NCBI GenBank assembly: GCA_964498585.1
Contig: CAZCHH010000058.1
Coordinates: 1 to 22,345 of the forward strand
Origin: JAAYJM01 sp964498585
Lineage (GTDB): Bacteria; Bacteroidota; Ignavibacteria; Kapaibacteriales; UBA2268
DNA length: 22,345 nt
Direction of reading: 5' to 3'
Shown: one piece after another, positions 7,270-15,285 of the stretch
Position numbering within the stretch: the first letter of the stretch is position 1
How the letters are laid out: every line of letters begins with the position of its first letter
Notes under the pieces: generated by a model
What the model saw: the letters and a program-made list of their open reading frames with translations, nothing else
Database searches by the model: none
Told to the model about the DNA's origin: nothing
Translations under genes and position numbers: made by a program

Positions 7270-8757
7270 TTATTTATCCTCTTGATTTTCTTCTTTTATA
7301 TCTTCTTCTTGGGTATCTTCTTCAATAGTATTTTCTTCATCTATTGATGAATCATCATCTTCGTTTTCTTCATCGTCGAAAGTGTTTAATTCATCGTCAT
7401 AAACATTATCAAATTCTTCGTGATTATGGCCGTGGTGATGATGTGGAACCTCTTTAATATGTTTCAACATTTCTTCCTGCTTCATTTGCTGCATCTTCAT
7501 ATAATCTTCATAAGGCATTTCAGTAGTAACAGCAAAATCAAGTAAGAAATCCAATACTTTTTGATTTAACAAATTTTGTTTAACACCTTCAGATTTTCTG
7601 ATTTTTTCACATAATTGGGCATCATTTGCAATTTCTTCACCCATTTTGTTAATATAATCGTCAAAATCAAAATCTTCAACGGTTATATTTTCCTTTTCAG
7701 CAATTTTTTCAACAATGTAAGCCCATCTTACATTGTTTTCAGCTACTCCAGTGAAAAGATATCCCGATTGTTCAAAATTAAACTGTCGTTCATCGCCCCC
7801 ATATTGTCTTTTAAATTCTTCAAATTGCCGATAAGTTTCTTTTTGAACTAAATATGAAGGCACTTCAAATGTGTTTTCGTTTAAGAGATGTTCTCTTAAT
7901 TGCGTATGCATATCTTTCTTTGTTTTTTCATTCCACTGTTCTTGGAATTTGAAAATATAGCTGTCTCTTAAATCCTGAAGATTATCGAATTTATTGTCAG
8001 TATATTCAGCAATAAATTCTGGTGTTAATTCCTGAGGAATAATTTTACGAATTTCTTTTACCGTTACTTTTAATGGAACATCATCTGATTTTTCATCAAA
8101 ATTGTGTGGATTATAGTCAAATGAATCATCAACTTTCAAGCCGATAATAGATTCGAGAATTTCTGGAAAAATATCTTTATTGTATAATAGCAAGTTTTGT
8201 TCGTTATTGCTTTCTGAATTAATTAATACTTCGCCAGTTTCTTTGTCTATTTCTTGGAATTTTAATTTGACTTCGAAGTATTTATCTGTAATTTCATCAG
8301 CGTCAACAAAAGTACCTTTACTTAAGCTAATTTCTTTCATTACAGAATCAATACTTTCATCAGTAACAATATGGACTGGCTCGTATATTTGGATACCACG
8401 ATATTCGCCGATTTCAACTGATGGAGTAGATTCAAAATAAATTATAAATTTTGCTCCGTCTTCATTAATTTCAGCTTTTTCTAATTTTGGCTCACTCGTT
8501 ATTTTTAGCTGTTCCTCTTCATTGACTTGCTTAAAAATTTCATTTGCAATATCTTCAAGTGAATTTTCGCGAATCATTTTACCGAACATACGGATTACCA
8601 TATTCATAGGAACTTTACCTTTACGAAAACCTTTAATTTCAACGTATTTTTGAGCTTCTTTATATTTTTCCTCGAATTTCGGAGCAAGTTCTTCATTTGT
8701 TAAGCTAATTTCTAATTGCTTAGTTAAACCTTCTAAGTCGCTAATTATTTTTTCCAA
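7270..8757 (-). CDS. tig: Trigger factor, with long His-rich and acidic tail
   Basis: Trigger factor is the ribosome-bound chaperone and prolyl isomerase that meets nascent chains at the exit tunnel. The ribosome-binding signature GFRKGKVP (residues 43-50 of the TTG reading) is intact. The FKBP-like middle is diverged (a remnant IFPEILESIIGL is seen), so isomerase activity is doubtful. The helical C-terminal domain follows. It is about 60 aa longer than the E. coli protein: from residue 438 comes PHHHHGHNHEE and then some 45 residues dominated by Asp and Glu. I prefer a TTG start at 8757: it puts the N-terminus exactly in family register and has TGAGGA 8 nt upstream. The longer GTG reading from 8772 (500 aa) has no SD, and a stop codon lies just before it. 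clpP begins 2 nt later. Confidence 0.95.
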   Translation of the reverse strand: MEKIISDLEGLTKQLEISLTNEELAPKFEEKYKEAQKYVEIKGFRKGKVPMNMVIRMFGKMIRENSLEDIANEIFKQVNEEEQLKITSEPKLEKAEINEDGAKFIIYFESTPSVEIGEYRGIQIYEPVHIVTDESIDSVMKEISLSKGTFVDADEITDKYFEVKLKFQEIDKETGEVLINSESNNEQNLLLYNKDIFPEILESIIGLKVDDSFDYNPHNFDEKSDDVPLKVTVKEIRKIIPQELTPEFIAEYTDNKFDNLQDLRDSYIFKFQEQWNEKTKKDMHTQLREHLLNENTFEVPSYLVQKETYRQFEEFKRQYGGDERQFNFEQSGYLFTGVAENNVRWAYIVEKIAEKENITVEDFDFDDYINKMGEEIANDAQLCEKIRKSEGVKQNLLNQKVLDFLLDFAVTTEMPYEDYMKMQQMKQEEMLKHIKEVPHHHHGHNHEEFDNVYDDELNTFDDEENEDDDSSIDEENTIEEDTQEEDIKEENQEDK

Positions 8758-8765
8758 TTTGATAT

Positions 8766-8771
8766 TCCTCA
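8766..8771 (-). promoter_or_regulatory. Ribosome binding site that supports a TTG start for tig
   Basis: TGAGGA on the minus strand lies 8 nt before the TTG at 8755-8757. It overlaps the only other possible start (GTG at 8770-8772), which therefore cannot use it. Confidence 0.6.
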
Positions 8772-8786
8772 CTTAATAAAAAAATG

Positions 8787-8868
8787 TGCGGACGGGGAGA
8801 CTTGAACTCCCACGAGTTTCCTCACTAGATCCTAAGTCTAGCGCGTCTGCCTATTCCGCCACGTCCGC
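8787..8868 (-). tRNA. tRNA-Leu(UAG)
   Basis: An 82-nt class II tRNA. The acceptor stem GCGGACG/CGTCCGC is perfectly paired with discriminator A at 8787. The D-arm region has GGCGGAATAGGCAGACGC. The anticodon stem CTAGA/TCTAG closes the loop CTTAGGA, giving anticodon TAG at 8832-8834 for CUA/CUN leucine codons. A long variable arm, GTGAGGAAACTCGT, is typical of tRNA-Leu. The T-arm has GGGAG/CTCCC around TTCAAGT. CCA is not encoded. Its 3' end lies only 29 nt before the preferred tig start on the same strand, so it is probably the first element of the tig-clpP-clpX transcript. Confidence 0.97.
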
Positions 8869-9191
8869 AGGCAAGATTACAAAATTACGATTTTTTTTCG
8901 CAAAATAAAAGAAAATTTTCTTTAATTAGTTTAAAATTTATGGTTTATGCTTTCAAGAGCATTGCTTGATTAGGGTTTTGTTTCTTATTTTTATATCATA
9001 CCGAGTTTAAGCGAGGAATCTCAAAAATCTTTGTTAAACTAAACATGAGATTCCTCACTTTTTTGCCAATGACATCGTTATTTCTATTTAAATAAAGTTC
9101 TTCCTTTATCGTGGGATTCAAAATGATATTAAAATTTTGCACCCTTGTTGTCTGGTTGGTATTATATTTGTTTTTATATTAACAATTTTGT
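8869..9191. other. Intergenic spacer with degenerate palindromic repeat
   Basis: No gene is visible between the tRNA and the ftsZ terminator. The centre, about 8999-9058, carries a degenerate copy of module B followed by an inverted half: GAGGAATCTCA at 9013-9023 and TGAGATTCCTC at 9046-9056 form an 11-bp perfect inverted repeat around a 22-nt loop. The remainder is AT-rich; it should hold the promoter of the tRNA-tig operon near 8869-8930, which I cannot place exactly. Confidence 0.65.
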
Positions 9192-9230
9192 AAAAAAAAT
9201 GCACAATGTAACTTTTCGTTAAATTGTGCA
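9192..9230 (-). terminator. Rho-independent terminator after ftsZ
   Basis: Two 13-nt arms (9200-9212 and 9218-9230, TGCACAAT core) pair at 12 of 13 positions around a 5-nt loop. On the minus strand they are followed by eight Ts, complementary to the A-run at 9192-9199. It lies 24 nt past the ftsZ stop and ends the ftsQ-ftsA-ftsZ transcript. Confidence 0.9.
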
Positions 9231-9254
9231 TAAATTTAAAGATTGGGAAATATA

Positions 9255-10622
9255 CTACTCATAAATTCTTCTGAAAATAGTTGGAATACCTATATTGCCA
9301 TTTTCTGTTTTTAACTCATTATTTAAATATCCTTTACTAACTCCGTCATTGAAATTTTTTGCAATATTTTCAAAAATGTTATTGTCGGTATTTTCATTTT
9401 CAATTACTCTGTTAATAGCAGGAGTATCATATCTCTTTAATTCATCAGCACCTTTAGGAGTAGCAGCTATTCTTTCGGGTTTTGAATAGTTTTGGATAAC
9501 ATTTGAAATTACATTAGTTTTAGAATCAACTTGATTTGAAGAATGAACAAAAGTGCGAGGTAAAGAAACAGGGCTAGTAGGAAAAGATAAAGTTTCTTTT
9601 TCAACTTCGTAAATTTTCATTTCTTTTTCTTTTAAGTGAAAATCTTTTTCTTTCTTTGGATTATAAAAATCAGTCGCAAGAATAGTAACCATCATTTGTC
9701 CTTCCATTTCAGGTTTAAGAACAATACCTTTAATAAGGTTAAGGTCATCACCGGCTGTTTTATTAATCTCAGCTAATATTTCTTCACTTTCGCCGAATAA
9801 TAAATCATCACCGGAATAAATATTAACGAGAATAGATTTAGCACCATTAATGGAGTAGCCATTTAGCAGAGGTGAATTGAGTGCATTGTGAATGGCATCA
9901 GCAGCTCTGTTTTTCCCACTGCCTAAACCAGTTCCAATAAGAGCATCACCTTTTCCCTTTAAAATAGTGCAAACGTCAGCAAAATCAGTATTCACATATC
10001 CAACTTCAGTAATAATGCCAAGAATTCCTCGAGTAGCGTTAGCAAGCATTTCATCAATTTTCATTAAAGCATCTTTGTAACGCATTTCTTTATCGCAAAT
10101 TTCCATTAAGTTCTGATTAGGAATAACAATCAGAGCATCAACGTGCTGTCTAAGTTCTTTTATACCTTCTTCAGCAATTCTTTGTCTGAATTTGCCCTCT
10201 CTGATAAAGGGCGTGGTAACAAAAGCAACGACTAAAGCTCCAGCTTCCTGTCCAATTTTAGCAACAATCGGAGCGCCACCGGTGCCAGTTCCTCCACCCA
10301 TTCCAGCAGTAATGAAAAGCATATCGGAGTATTTAATAGCTTCTTTAATATCTTCGATAGATTCTTCAGTAGATTTTTTCCCGACTTCGGGATTACCACC
10401 TGCACCTTTTCCACCAGTAAATTGCTTCCCAATTTGTAATTTAGTTTGAGCAGAATTTACATCAAGAACCTGCTTGTCGGTGTTTGCTGCTATATATTCA
10501 ACACCTTGAAGTCCTCCAACAATCATATTGTTAACAATATTACCACCAGCTCCACCTACCCCGAACACACTAATCTTTACACCGTCGTGAGGTGTAGTAT
10601 CTAGTTCAATACCAATCGGCAT
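9255..10622 (-). CDS. ftsZ: Cell division protein FtsZ
   Basis: FtsZ is the tubulin-like GTPase that forms the Z ring at mid-cell. From the chosen ATG it is 455 aa. The nucleotide-binding GVGGAGGN is at 21-28, the tubulin signature GGGTGTGG at 109-116, and the T7 synergy loop NTDFADV at 211-217, with the two catalytic aspartates 213 and 216. A variable linker runs from about 325 to 440. The conserved C-terminal peptide, here GIPTIFRRI, is where FtsA should bind. The open frame continues 38 codons upstream to 10736, but that part overlaps ftsA, is highly basic and has no family counterpart. The start at 10622 has an AAGGGGGG stretch just upstream and lies 46 nt after ftsA. Confidence 0.97.
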   Translation of the reverse strand: MPIGIELDTTPHDGVKISVFGVGGAGGNIVNNMIVGGLQGVEYIAANTDKQVLDVNSAQTKLQIGKQFTGGKGAGGNPEVGKKSTEESIEDIKEAIKYSDMLFITAGMGGGTGTGGAPIVAKIGQEAGALVVAFVTTPFIREGKFRQRIAEEGIKELRQHVDALIVIPNQNLMEICDKEMRYKDALMKIDEMLANATRGILGIITEVGYVNTDFADVCTILKGKGDALIGTGLGSGKNRAADAIHNALNSPLLNGYSINGAKSILVNIYSGDDLLFGESEEILAEINKTAGDDLNLIKGIVLKPEMEGQMMVTILATDFYNPKKEKDFHLKEKEMKIYEVEKETLSFPTSPVSLPRTFVHSSNQVDSKTNVISNVIQNYSKPERIAATPKGADELKRYDTPAINRVIENENTDNNIFENIAKNFNDGVSKGYLNNELKTENGNIGIPTIFRRIYE

Positions 10623-10668
10623 AAATAAGGCCCCCCTTAATTTATTTAAAAAACATTTTCTCTTTATG

Positions 10669-11952
10669 CTATAAATCCTTAATATAATTCTTAAATTTAT
10701 TAAAGATTGATTCTTTCTTTTCTTTCTTTTTTTCAATATTTTCAGCTATTTCACTGTATTCTTCTAATTTCAAGGCATGAAGAGCTAAGCCAACAGAAGT
10801 TGAAAAGCTTGGATTATTCACCTCGCGGGCTAATCCGGAATAACTATTAATCGAGGGAATACCCATTTTAATAGGCATCCCAAAAACTTCCTCTGCTAAA
10901 TCTTCTGCTCCCCTTAAAAGAGAGCAGCCACCAGTTAAGACTACTCCAGCACCCAAACGACCGGAATAGCCGGAATTACGAATTTCACTTAACGCAAATT
11001 GGAAAATCTCTTCCATTCTTGGTTGAATTATTTGGCATAATTCCTTCGTTTTTAATTCTTTCGGCTTCCGACCTGAAATACCTGGTATCATAAAGGATTC
11101 TTCATCATTAATTAGATTTGGTGCGTAGCAATGACCATATTCAATTTTTATTCGCTCCGCCTGAACATCCGGGATAGCTACAACACTTCTGATATCACTT
11201 GTAACAAGCATTCCACCAAGAGCTATGACTCTAGTAAATCTTATTATATTCTCTTCAAAAATTGTTATGTCTGTAGTTCCACCACCGATATCAATTAAAG
11301 CAACTCCCAACTCTTTTTCATCTTCAAAAAGAACGGAATAACTGCTTGCAATCGGTTCTAAAATAATATCTTTGATGGCTATTCCCAATCTTTCAATACA
11401 TTTATAGATATTTCTAACTGCTGACGAAGAGCCAGTAACTATGTGGGTTATTGCTTCCATACGGACACCGGACATACCTACTGGGTCGTAGATACCATCT
11501 TGTTTATCAATTATAAATTCTTGAGGTATTATGTGTAGGATTTTTCGTTCCAAAGGTAGATTTGAATGTCTGCATTCATCTAAAACGCGTTCAACATCTT
11601 TTTTTGTTATTTCTTCGTTAGGATTAGAAATACCTACTATTCCCCTTGTCTGATAAGATTCTATATGGTCGCCAGCTATACCAACAACAACTTCTTTTAT
11701 TTTAATACCTGATTGTTGCTCTGCCTGTTCGACAGCTGTTTGAATTGACTGAATCGTTTTTTCAATATTGGAAATGACACCACGTTTCATCCCATAGCTT
11801 TCAGCTACTCCAATTCCAAGAATATTAATTGCTTTTGTATTTAAGCTCTGTGAAGCAACTATAACACATACTTTGGAAGTGCCTAAATCTAATCCAACTG
11901 CAATATTTTGTTCATCGCTTATTGGGCTTGCTTGTGTTTGTGGTTGCGACAT
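10669..11952 (-). CDS. ftsA: Cell division protein FtsA
   Basis: FtsA is the actin-like ATPase that tethers FtsZ filaments to the membrane and recruits later division proteins. At 427 aa it has the phosphate-1 motif GLDLGTSKV (20-28), the 1C subdomain that is specific to FtsA (about 88-165), phosphate-2 ALIDIGGGTTDIT (218-230) and the adenosine motif VVLTGGCSLLRG. The C-terminus ends in an amphipathic stretch, ESIFNKFKNYIKDL, preceded by a Lys/Glu-rich linker, as expected for the membrane-targeting helix. It lies 13 nt after ftsQ and 46 nt before ftsZ, so the three are one operon. No strong SD is seen. Confidence 0.97.
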   Translation of the reverse strand: MSQPQTQASPISDEQNIAVGLDLGTSKVCVIVASQSLNTKAINILGIGVAESYGMKRGVISNIEKTIQSIQTAVEQAEQQSGIKIKEVVVGIAGDHIESYQTRGIVGISNPNEEITKKDVERVLDECRHSNLPLERKILHIIPQEFIIDKQDGIYDPVGMSGVRMEAITHIVTGSSSAVRNIYKCIERLGIAIKDIILEPIASSYSVLFEDEKELGVALIDIGGGTTDITIFEENIIRFTRVIALGGMLVTSDIRSVVAIPDVQAERIKIEYGHCYAPNLINDEESFMIPGISGRKPKELKTKELCQIIQPRMEEIFQFALSEIRNSGYSGRLGAGVVLTGGCSLLRGAEDLAEEVFGMPIKMGIPSINSYSGLAREVNNPSFSTSVGLALHALKLEEYSEIAENIEKKKEKKESIFNKFKNYIKDL

Positions 11953-11965
11953 CTTATCTTAATAT

Positions 11966-12718
11966 TTATTTATTAATTGCTAAATATATAGTATTAAAAA
12001 AACGTAAATCTATATATTTTACTTTTTCTAAAAAATTATTTTTTCTTTTTTCTGTAAAATATCTTGATAATTTTTCTATTGAACTTCCGAATAACTCTTT
12101 ATCGCCAACAATTGCTTCTGTTGCATTGTCATTCAGAATTAAAATGAAAGCTTTTTTCTTCTTATCAAAATATATTTCAGATATTTCCTGATGCAAAGTT
12201 GAATCTTTTGCTTGCTTTATATCTTTTATTAACAACAAAGCATTTTTTAAAAGTAAAGTATCAACTTTGTTTCCATTTGTTATATCTCTAATAAGCGGTA
12301 CATCTGGCAAAGATTTATACAACTTATAATTCAATAACATTCCGTCAGAATCAACAAAATACTTCTTTTCGTTATCAGCAATTAAAATTGCTTCAATCTG
12401 TCTTTCGCTAACTGCAATAACTATTTCATCTGCAGTTTTATACGAACTATATGCTTCGCCTATTAAAGGAACAGTATGAACATCTTCTCTTAACTCCGAA
12501 AGCTTTATATTGCTTTTTGGAGTATCTATTACTTTTTCTTTGATTAATTCAGCAATTTCATCTTTAGGAACTATTTCAGTTCCTTCAATTTTTATACTCT
12601 TTACTGGCTGCTGAATATTCCATCTGACTGCAATAAATATTAATAACACAAAAAAAACAAATAGTAAAATCAGCTTTACTACTAACTTTTTCATTTCAAT
12701 GTTATTAATATTTTCCAT
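11966..12718 (-). CDS. ftsQ: Cell division protein FtsQ/DivIB
   Basis: A 250-aa bitopic division protein, identified by topology, position and weak motifs. A short cytoplasmic N-terminus is followed by one transmembrane helix (about 11-31). A POTRA-like region (about 39-108) begins PVKSIKIEGTEIVPKDEI, and the beta domain follows. FtsQ links the Z ring to the septal synthase complex (FtsB/L/W/I) in the periplasm. Sequence conservation is low, as is normal for this family, but its place directly before ftsA and ftsZ makes the call secure. Start could be Met1 or Met9; neither has a good SD. No murC or ddl precedes it. Confidence 0.9.
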   Translation of the reverse strand: MENINNIEMKKLVVKLILLFVFFVLLIFIAVRWNIQQPVKSIKIEGTEIVPKDEIAELIKEKVIDTPKSNIKLSELREDVHTVPLIGEAYSSYKTADEIVIAVSERQIEAILIADNEKKYFVDSDGMLLNYKLYKSLPDVPLIRDITNGNKVDTLLLKNALLLIKDIKQAKDSTLHQEISEIYFDKKKKAFILILNDNATEAIVGDKELFGSSIEKLSRYFTEKRKNNFLEKVKYIDLRFFNTIYLAINK

Positions 12719-12832
12719 TTTATCTATTTTTCAAATAGAAAAAATTTATTTTTCTGTTAATCTTAAAATAACAGAAAATATATAACAGCTTGTATTTTAT
12801 ATACTTATAAAACTTCTTATTTTTTGGACTGT

Positions 12833-12860
12833 AATTTACCACTGCTGCAAATGGTAAATT
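12833..12860. other. Inverted repeat upstream of ftsQ
   Basis: AATTTACCA (12833-12841) and TGGTAAATT (12852-12860) form a perfect 9-bp inverted repeat with a 10-nt spacer. It stands about 115 nt before the ftsQ start in the 237-bp gap after fumC. No T-tract follows on either strand, so it is not a standard terminator; an operator site is possible. The rest of the gap is AT-rich without other signals. Confidence 0.4.
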
Positions 12861-12955
12861 GAGTTTATGCAAAATAAATTAGATTTTTTTAATAATCAAG
12901 TATTTTTTTTATTTTTTTAAAAATAATTAAAAATAATCTTTAAAAAGTCAATTAA

Positions 12956-14347
12956 TTAGAGTCCGGGTCCGAGCATTTTTTCTGGTCGAACTAATTCATC
13001 GAACTCTTCAGCGGTCAAAATACCGAGTTCTATAGCAGCTTCTTTGAGACGTTTATGATAGTGATGAGCGTATTTTGCTATGCGTGCTGCATTGTCGTAT
13101 CCAATATGAGGATTTAGTGCAGTTACAAGCATTAAAGTATTATGCAAATAATATTCTATGCGATGCTCTATTGCTTTTATCCCAACGGCACAATGTTCAT
13201 CGAACATAAGAGCAGTATCGGACAGTAAACGAACACTTTGCAGGAAATTATAAATTAAAACCGGCTTAAACACATTTAATTCAAAATTTCCTGAGGCACC
13301 TGCAATATTTATTGTAACATCATTACCGAGAACTTGAGCAGCAACCATTGTCATTGCTTCAGATTGTGTAGGATTGACTTTGCCGGGCATAATAGAAGAA
13401 CCGGGTTCATTTTCTGGAATAAAAAGCTCGCCGATACCGCAGCGGGGACCAGAAGCAAGCCAGCGGATATCATTTGCTATTTTCATATATGCTGTTGCTA
13501 TTGATTTCAATGCTCCGTGAGCATAAACAAGCGTATCGTGTGAAGCTAATGCTTCAAACTTATTCGGTGCTTCTACGAAAGGAAGACCGGTAATCTCAGA
13601 TATTAATTTTATTGCTTTTTCTGCAAATTTCGGATGGGTATTCAATCCAGTGCCAACGGCGGTGCCTCCAAGTGCTAATTTATAAACTCCAAGCAAAACT
13701 TGTCTGATTCTATCAATACAGTTATCAAGTTGTTGAACGTATCCGCTAAATTCCTGTCCTAAAGTAAGCGGAACAGCATCCATTAGATGGGTACGTCCAA
13801 CTTTTATTATATTTTTGAATTCTATTGCTTTATCATTTAAAGTATTTCTAAGTACTGAAATAGCTGGAAGTAAGCGATGATACATTTCTTCTGCAGCAGC
13901 GATATGCATTGCAGTTGGAAAAGTATCATTTGAGCTTTGAGATTTATTCACATCGTCATTTGGGTGAATTGGTCTTTTAGAACCGATTTCACCGCCTGCT
14001 AGTTCAATAGCGCGATTCGAAATAACTTCATTGGTATTCATATTTGTTTGAGTACCAGAACCGGTTTGCCAAATTGAAAGTGGGAAATGCTCATCAAGTT
14101 TTCCTTCAATTACCTCGTCAGTAGCTTTTACAATTAAATCACATTTTTCTTGGGGAAGTAGTTCGAGTTCGGAATTAGCAAGAGCTGCAGATTTTTTTAG
14201 TATTCCCATTGCACGAATAATTTCTCTTGGCATTTTTTCCACTCCAATATTGAAGTGAATGAGTGACCTTGCTGATTGAGCGCCCCAATACACATTGATT
14301 GGAACATCAATTTCGCCCATTGTATCACGTTCTTTTCTTGTTTGCAT
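12956..14347 (-). CDS. fumC: Class II fumarate hydratase (fumarase C)
   Basis: This iron-independent TCA-cycle enzyme reversibly hydrates fumarate to L-malate in the cytoplasm. At 463 aa it matches the family length. Substrate-binding motifs are SGSGTQTNMN equivalent TGSGTQTNMN (95-104), HPNDDVNKSQSSND (128-141) and GRTHLMDAVP (184-193, with catalytic His187). The fumarase/aspartase signature GSSIMPGKVNP (316-326) carries the catalytic Ser318. These favour fumarase over aspartase or argininosuccinate lyase. An AAGGAG SD stands 5 nt before the ATG. It starts 15 nt after a small exported-protein gene, with which it probably shares a transcript. Confidence 0.96.
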   Translation of the reverse strand: MQTRKERDTMGEIDVPINVYWGAQSARSLIHFNIGVEKMPREIIRAMGILKKSAALANSELELLPQEKCDLIVKATDEVIEGKLDEHFPLSIWQTGSGTQTNMNTNEVISNRAIELAGGEIGSKRPIHPNDDVNKSQSSNDTFPTAMHIAAAEEMYHRLLPAISVLRNTLNDKAIEFKNIIKVGRTHLMDAVPLTLGQEFSGYVQQLDNCIDRIRQVLLGVYKLALGGTAVGTGLNTHPKFAEKAIKLISEITGLPFVEAPNKFEALASHDTLVYAHGALKSIATAYMKIANDIRWLASGPRCGIGELFIPENEPGSSIMPGKVNPTQSEAMTMVAAQVLGNDVTINIAGASGNFELNVFKPVLIYNFLQSVRLLSDTALMFDEHCAVGIKAIEHRIEYYLHNTLMLVTALNPHIGYDNAARIAKYAHHYHKRLKEAAIELGILTAEEFDELVRPEKMLGPGL

Positions 14348-14362
14348 TTCGACTCCTTCCTT

Positions 14363-14755
14363 TTAGTTAGATTTATACTTTTTCGTAGATTCTACTAAAG
14401 CATCAATAAAACGTTTAAATTGCTCTGCCTGCGAGGCAGAAAATTTAGCTCTGTCTAAAAAGTTTGCTATGTTTTGTGCTGTCGTTAGGGGCATTTCACA
14501 ATGAATAGTATCTTTTGCTGTTTTATTGCGTTTCTGTGCAGACTGTAAATATGAAATTAAAGTGTTTTTACTACTTAAAAATATTTCTACCTCGGTTCCA
14601 ACGATTTCTATTGAATTCATAGCATTTACTGCAAAACTAACATCTTCTAATATAAATATGGGTTGTAAAATCACTGCCTGTTGTTGATTTTGCTGAGATA
14701 GCAAGCTTAACGAAGAAAATATTAGCACAGAAATGAATGAAAGTATCTTTTTCAT
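14363..14755 (-). CDS. Small exported protein of unknown function
   Basis: I do not recognise this 130-aa protein. Residues 1-20 form a clear signal peptide (MKKILSFISVLIFSSLSLLS), followed by a Gln-rich stretch QQNQQQ. The mature part of about 108 residues is mixed alpha/beta by eye, ends in a Lys-rich tail, has one cysteine and no lipobox or T9SS domain; a periplasmic location is likely. A strong AAGGAG SD precedes the ATG, and it lies 15 nt before fumC, so it is very probably a real gene of the same operon, although a link to fumarase is not obvious. A perfect 7-bp hairpin lies inside the gene at 14424-14440. Confidence 0.75.
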   Translation of the reverse strand: MKKILSFISVLIFSSLSLLSQQNQQQAVILQPIFILEDVSFAVNAMNSIEIVGTEVEIFLSSKNTLISYLQSAQKRNKTAKDTIHCEMPLTTAQNIANFLDRAKFSASQAEQFKRFIDALVESTKKYKSN

Positions 14756-14946
14756 TTTTACTCCTTGATTAATTTCATTTATGTTATTTCATATTATTAT
14801 ACTTAACGTTTTGTATTTAATTTAATTTCAAAAATAATAAAAAAATACTATTTAAATATAATTACTTCAAGTTTAGAAAGATTAGATAGTTTAGATTTTT
14901 AAATTTTCGAAAAGTTTGGGAAACTTGTGCGAAAGTGAAAAAGAAT

Positions 14947-14975
14947 GTAATGCTGACGGATGTCAGAATCTATCT
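14947..14975 (+). repeat. Relic of hairpin module A
   Basis: The stretch centred on CTGACGGATGTCAGAATC resembles module A as found at 21131 and 22115, with a stem reduced to CTGAC/GTCAG. It is about 100 bp upstream of, and inverted relative to, the better copy at 15045-15098. Confidence 0.6.
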
Positions 14976-15044
14976 TATTATTGTTCAACGCTATTTAATT
15001 TTAGCTATTTCAATGATGCATTTGGTCTTGCCCAAATGTATCGT

Positions 15045-15098
15045 GAGCAAGCTCACTTGCTTTCCCAAGATGATTTCTGGCATACGCCAGAATGACAA
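15045..15098 (-). repeat. Dispersed hairpin repeat, modules A and C
   Basis: It matches bases 1-54 at 52 of 54 positions and in the same orientation. The hairpin TTCTGGC/GCCAGAA (15075-15081 with 15086-15092) and the small GCAAG/CTTGC stem are both kept. Confidence 0.9.
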
Positions 15099-15177
15099 AA
15101 AAATATTCATTGATAACGAAATGTAAAACATTAGTTGAAAAAAATTATCAAAGTAAATTTTATTTCTACTTCCTATC

Positions 15178-15285
15178 TCACCTTATGCATTCCCCTCTTG
15201 AGAGGGGAATGGTACTTGTGTTAAAAAGAAAATAGTGTATCAACTTAACTTGTTTAAAATCTTAAAATGGAATTGCGTAAGGTGA
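15178..15285. repeat. Imperfect inverted element with central-left hairpin
   Basis: The end TCACCTTATGCATTCC (15178-15193) is answered by its near reverse complement at 15269-15285, differing by one substitution and one inserted base. Inside the left part, ATTCCCCTCT (15189-15198) and AGAGGGGAAT (15201-15210) form a perfect 10-bp palindrome. The element is too short to encode anything. It may be a small non-autonomous element or a folding RNA in the 5' leader of the downstream operon. Confidence 0.5.

Noticed and set aside
10232..10432. Open frames on either strand inside ftsZ, ftsA, tig, htpG and the EF-G-like gene
   Set aside because: They lie within strongly recognised genes in other frames and show no independent signals.
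10623..10736. 38-codon upstream extension of ftsZ
   Set aside because: It overlaps the ftsA end, is extremely basic and lies outside the family alignment; the start at 10622 has an AAGGGGGG stretch upstream and normal length.
12956..14347. Aspartate ammonia-lyase
   Set aside because: It shares the superfamily signature, but length and motifs fit class II fumarase better.
14935..15126. Open frame of 63 aa between the divergent operons
   Set aside because: It runs through two repeat copies, has no SD and no protein-like features.
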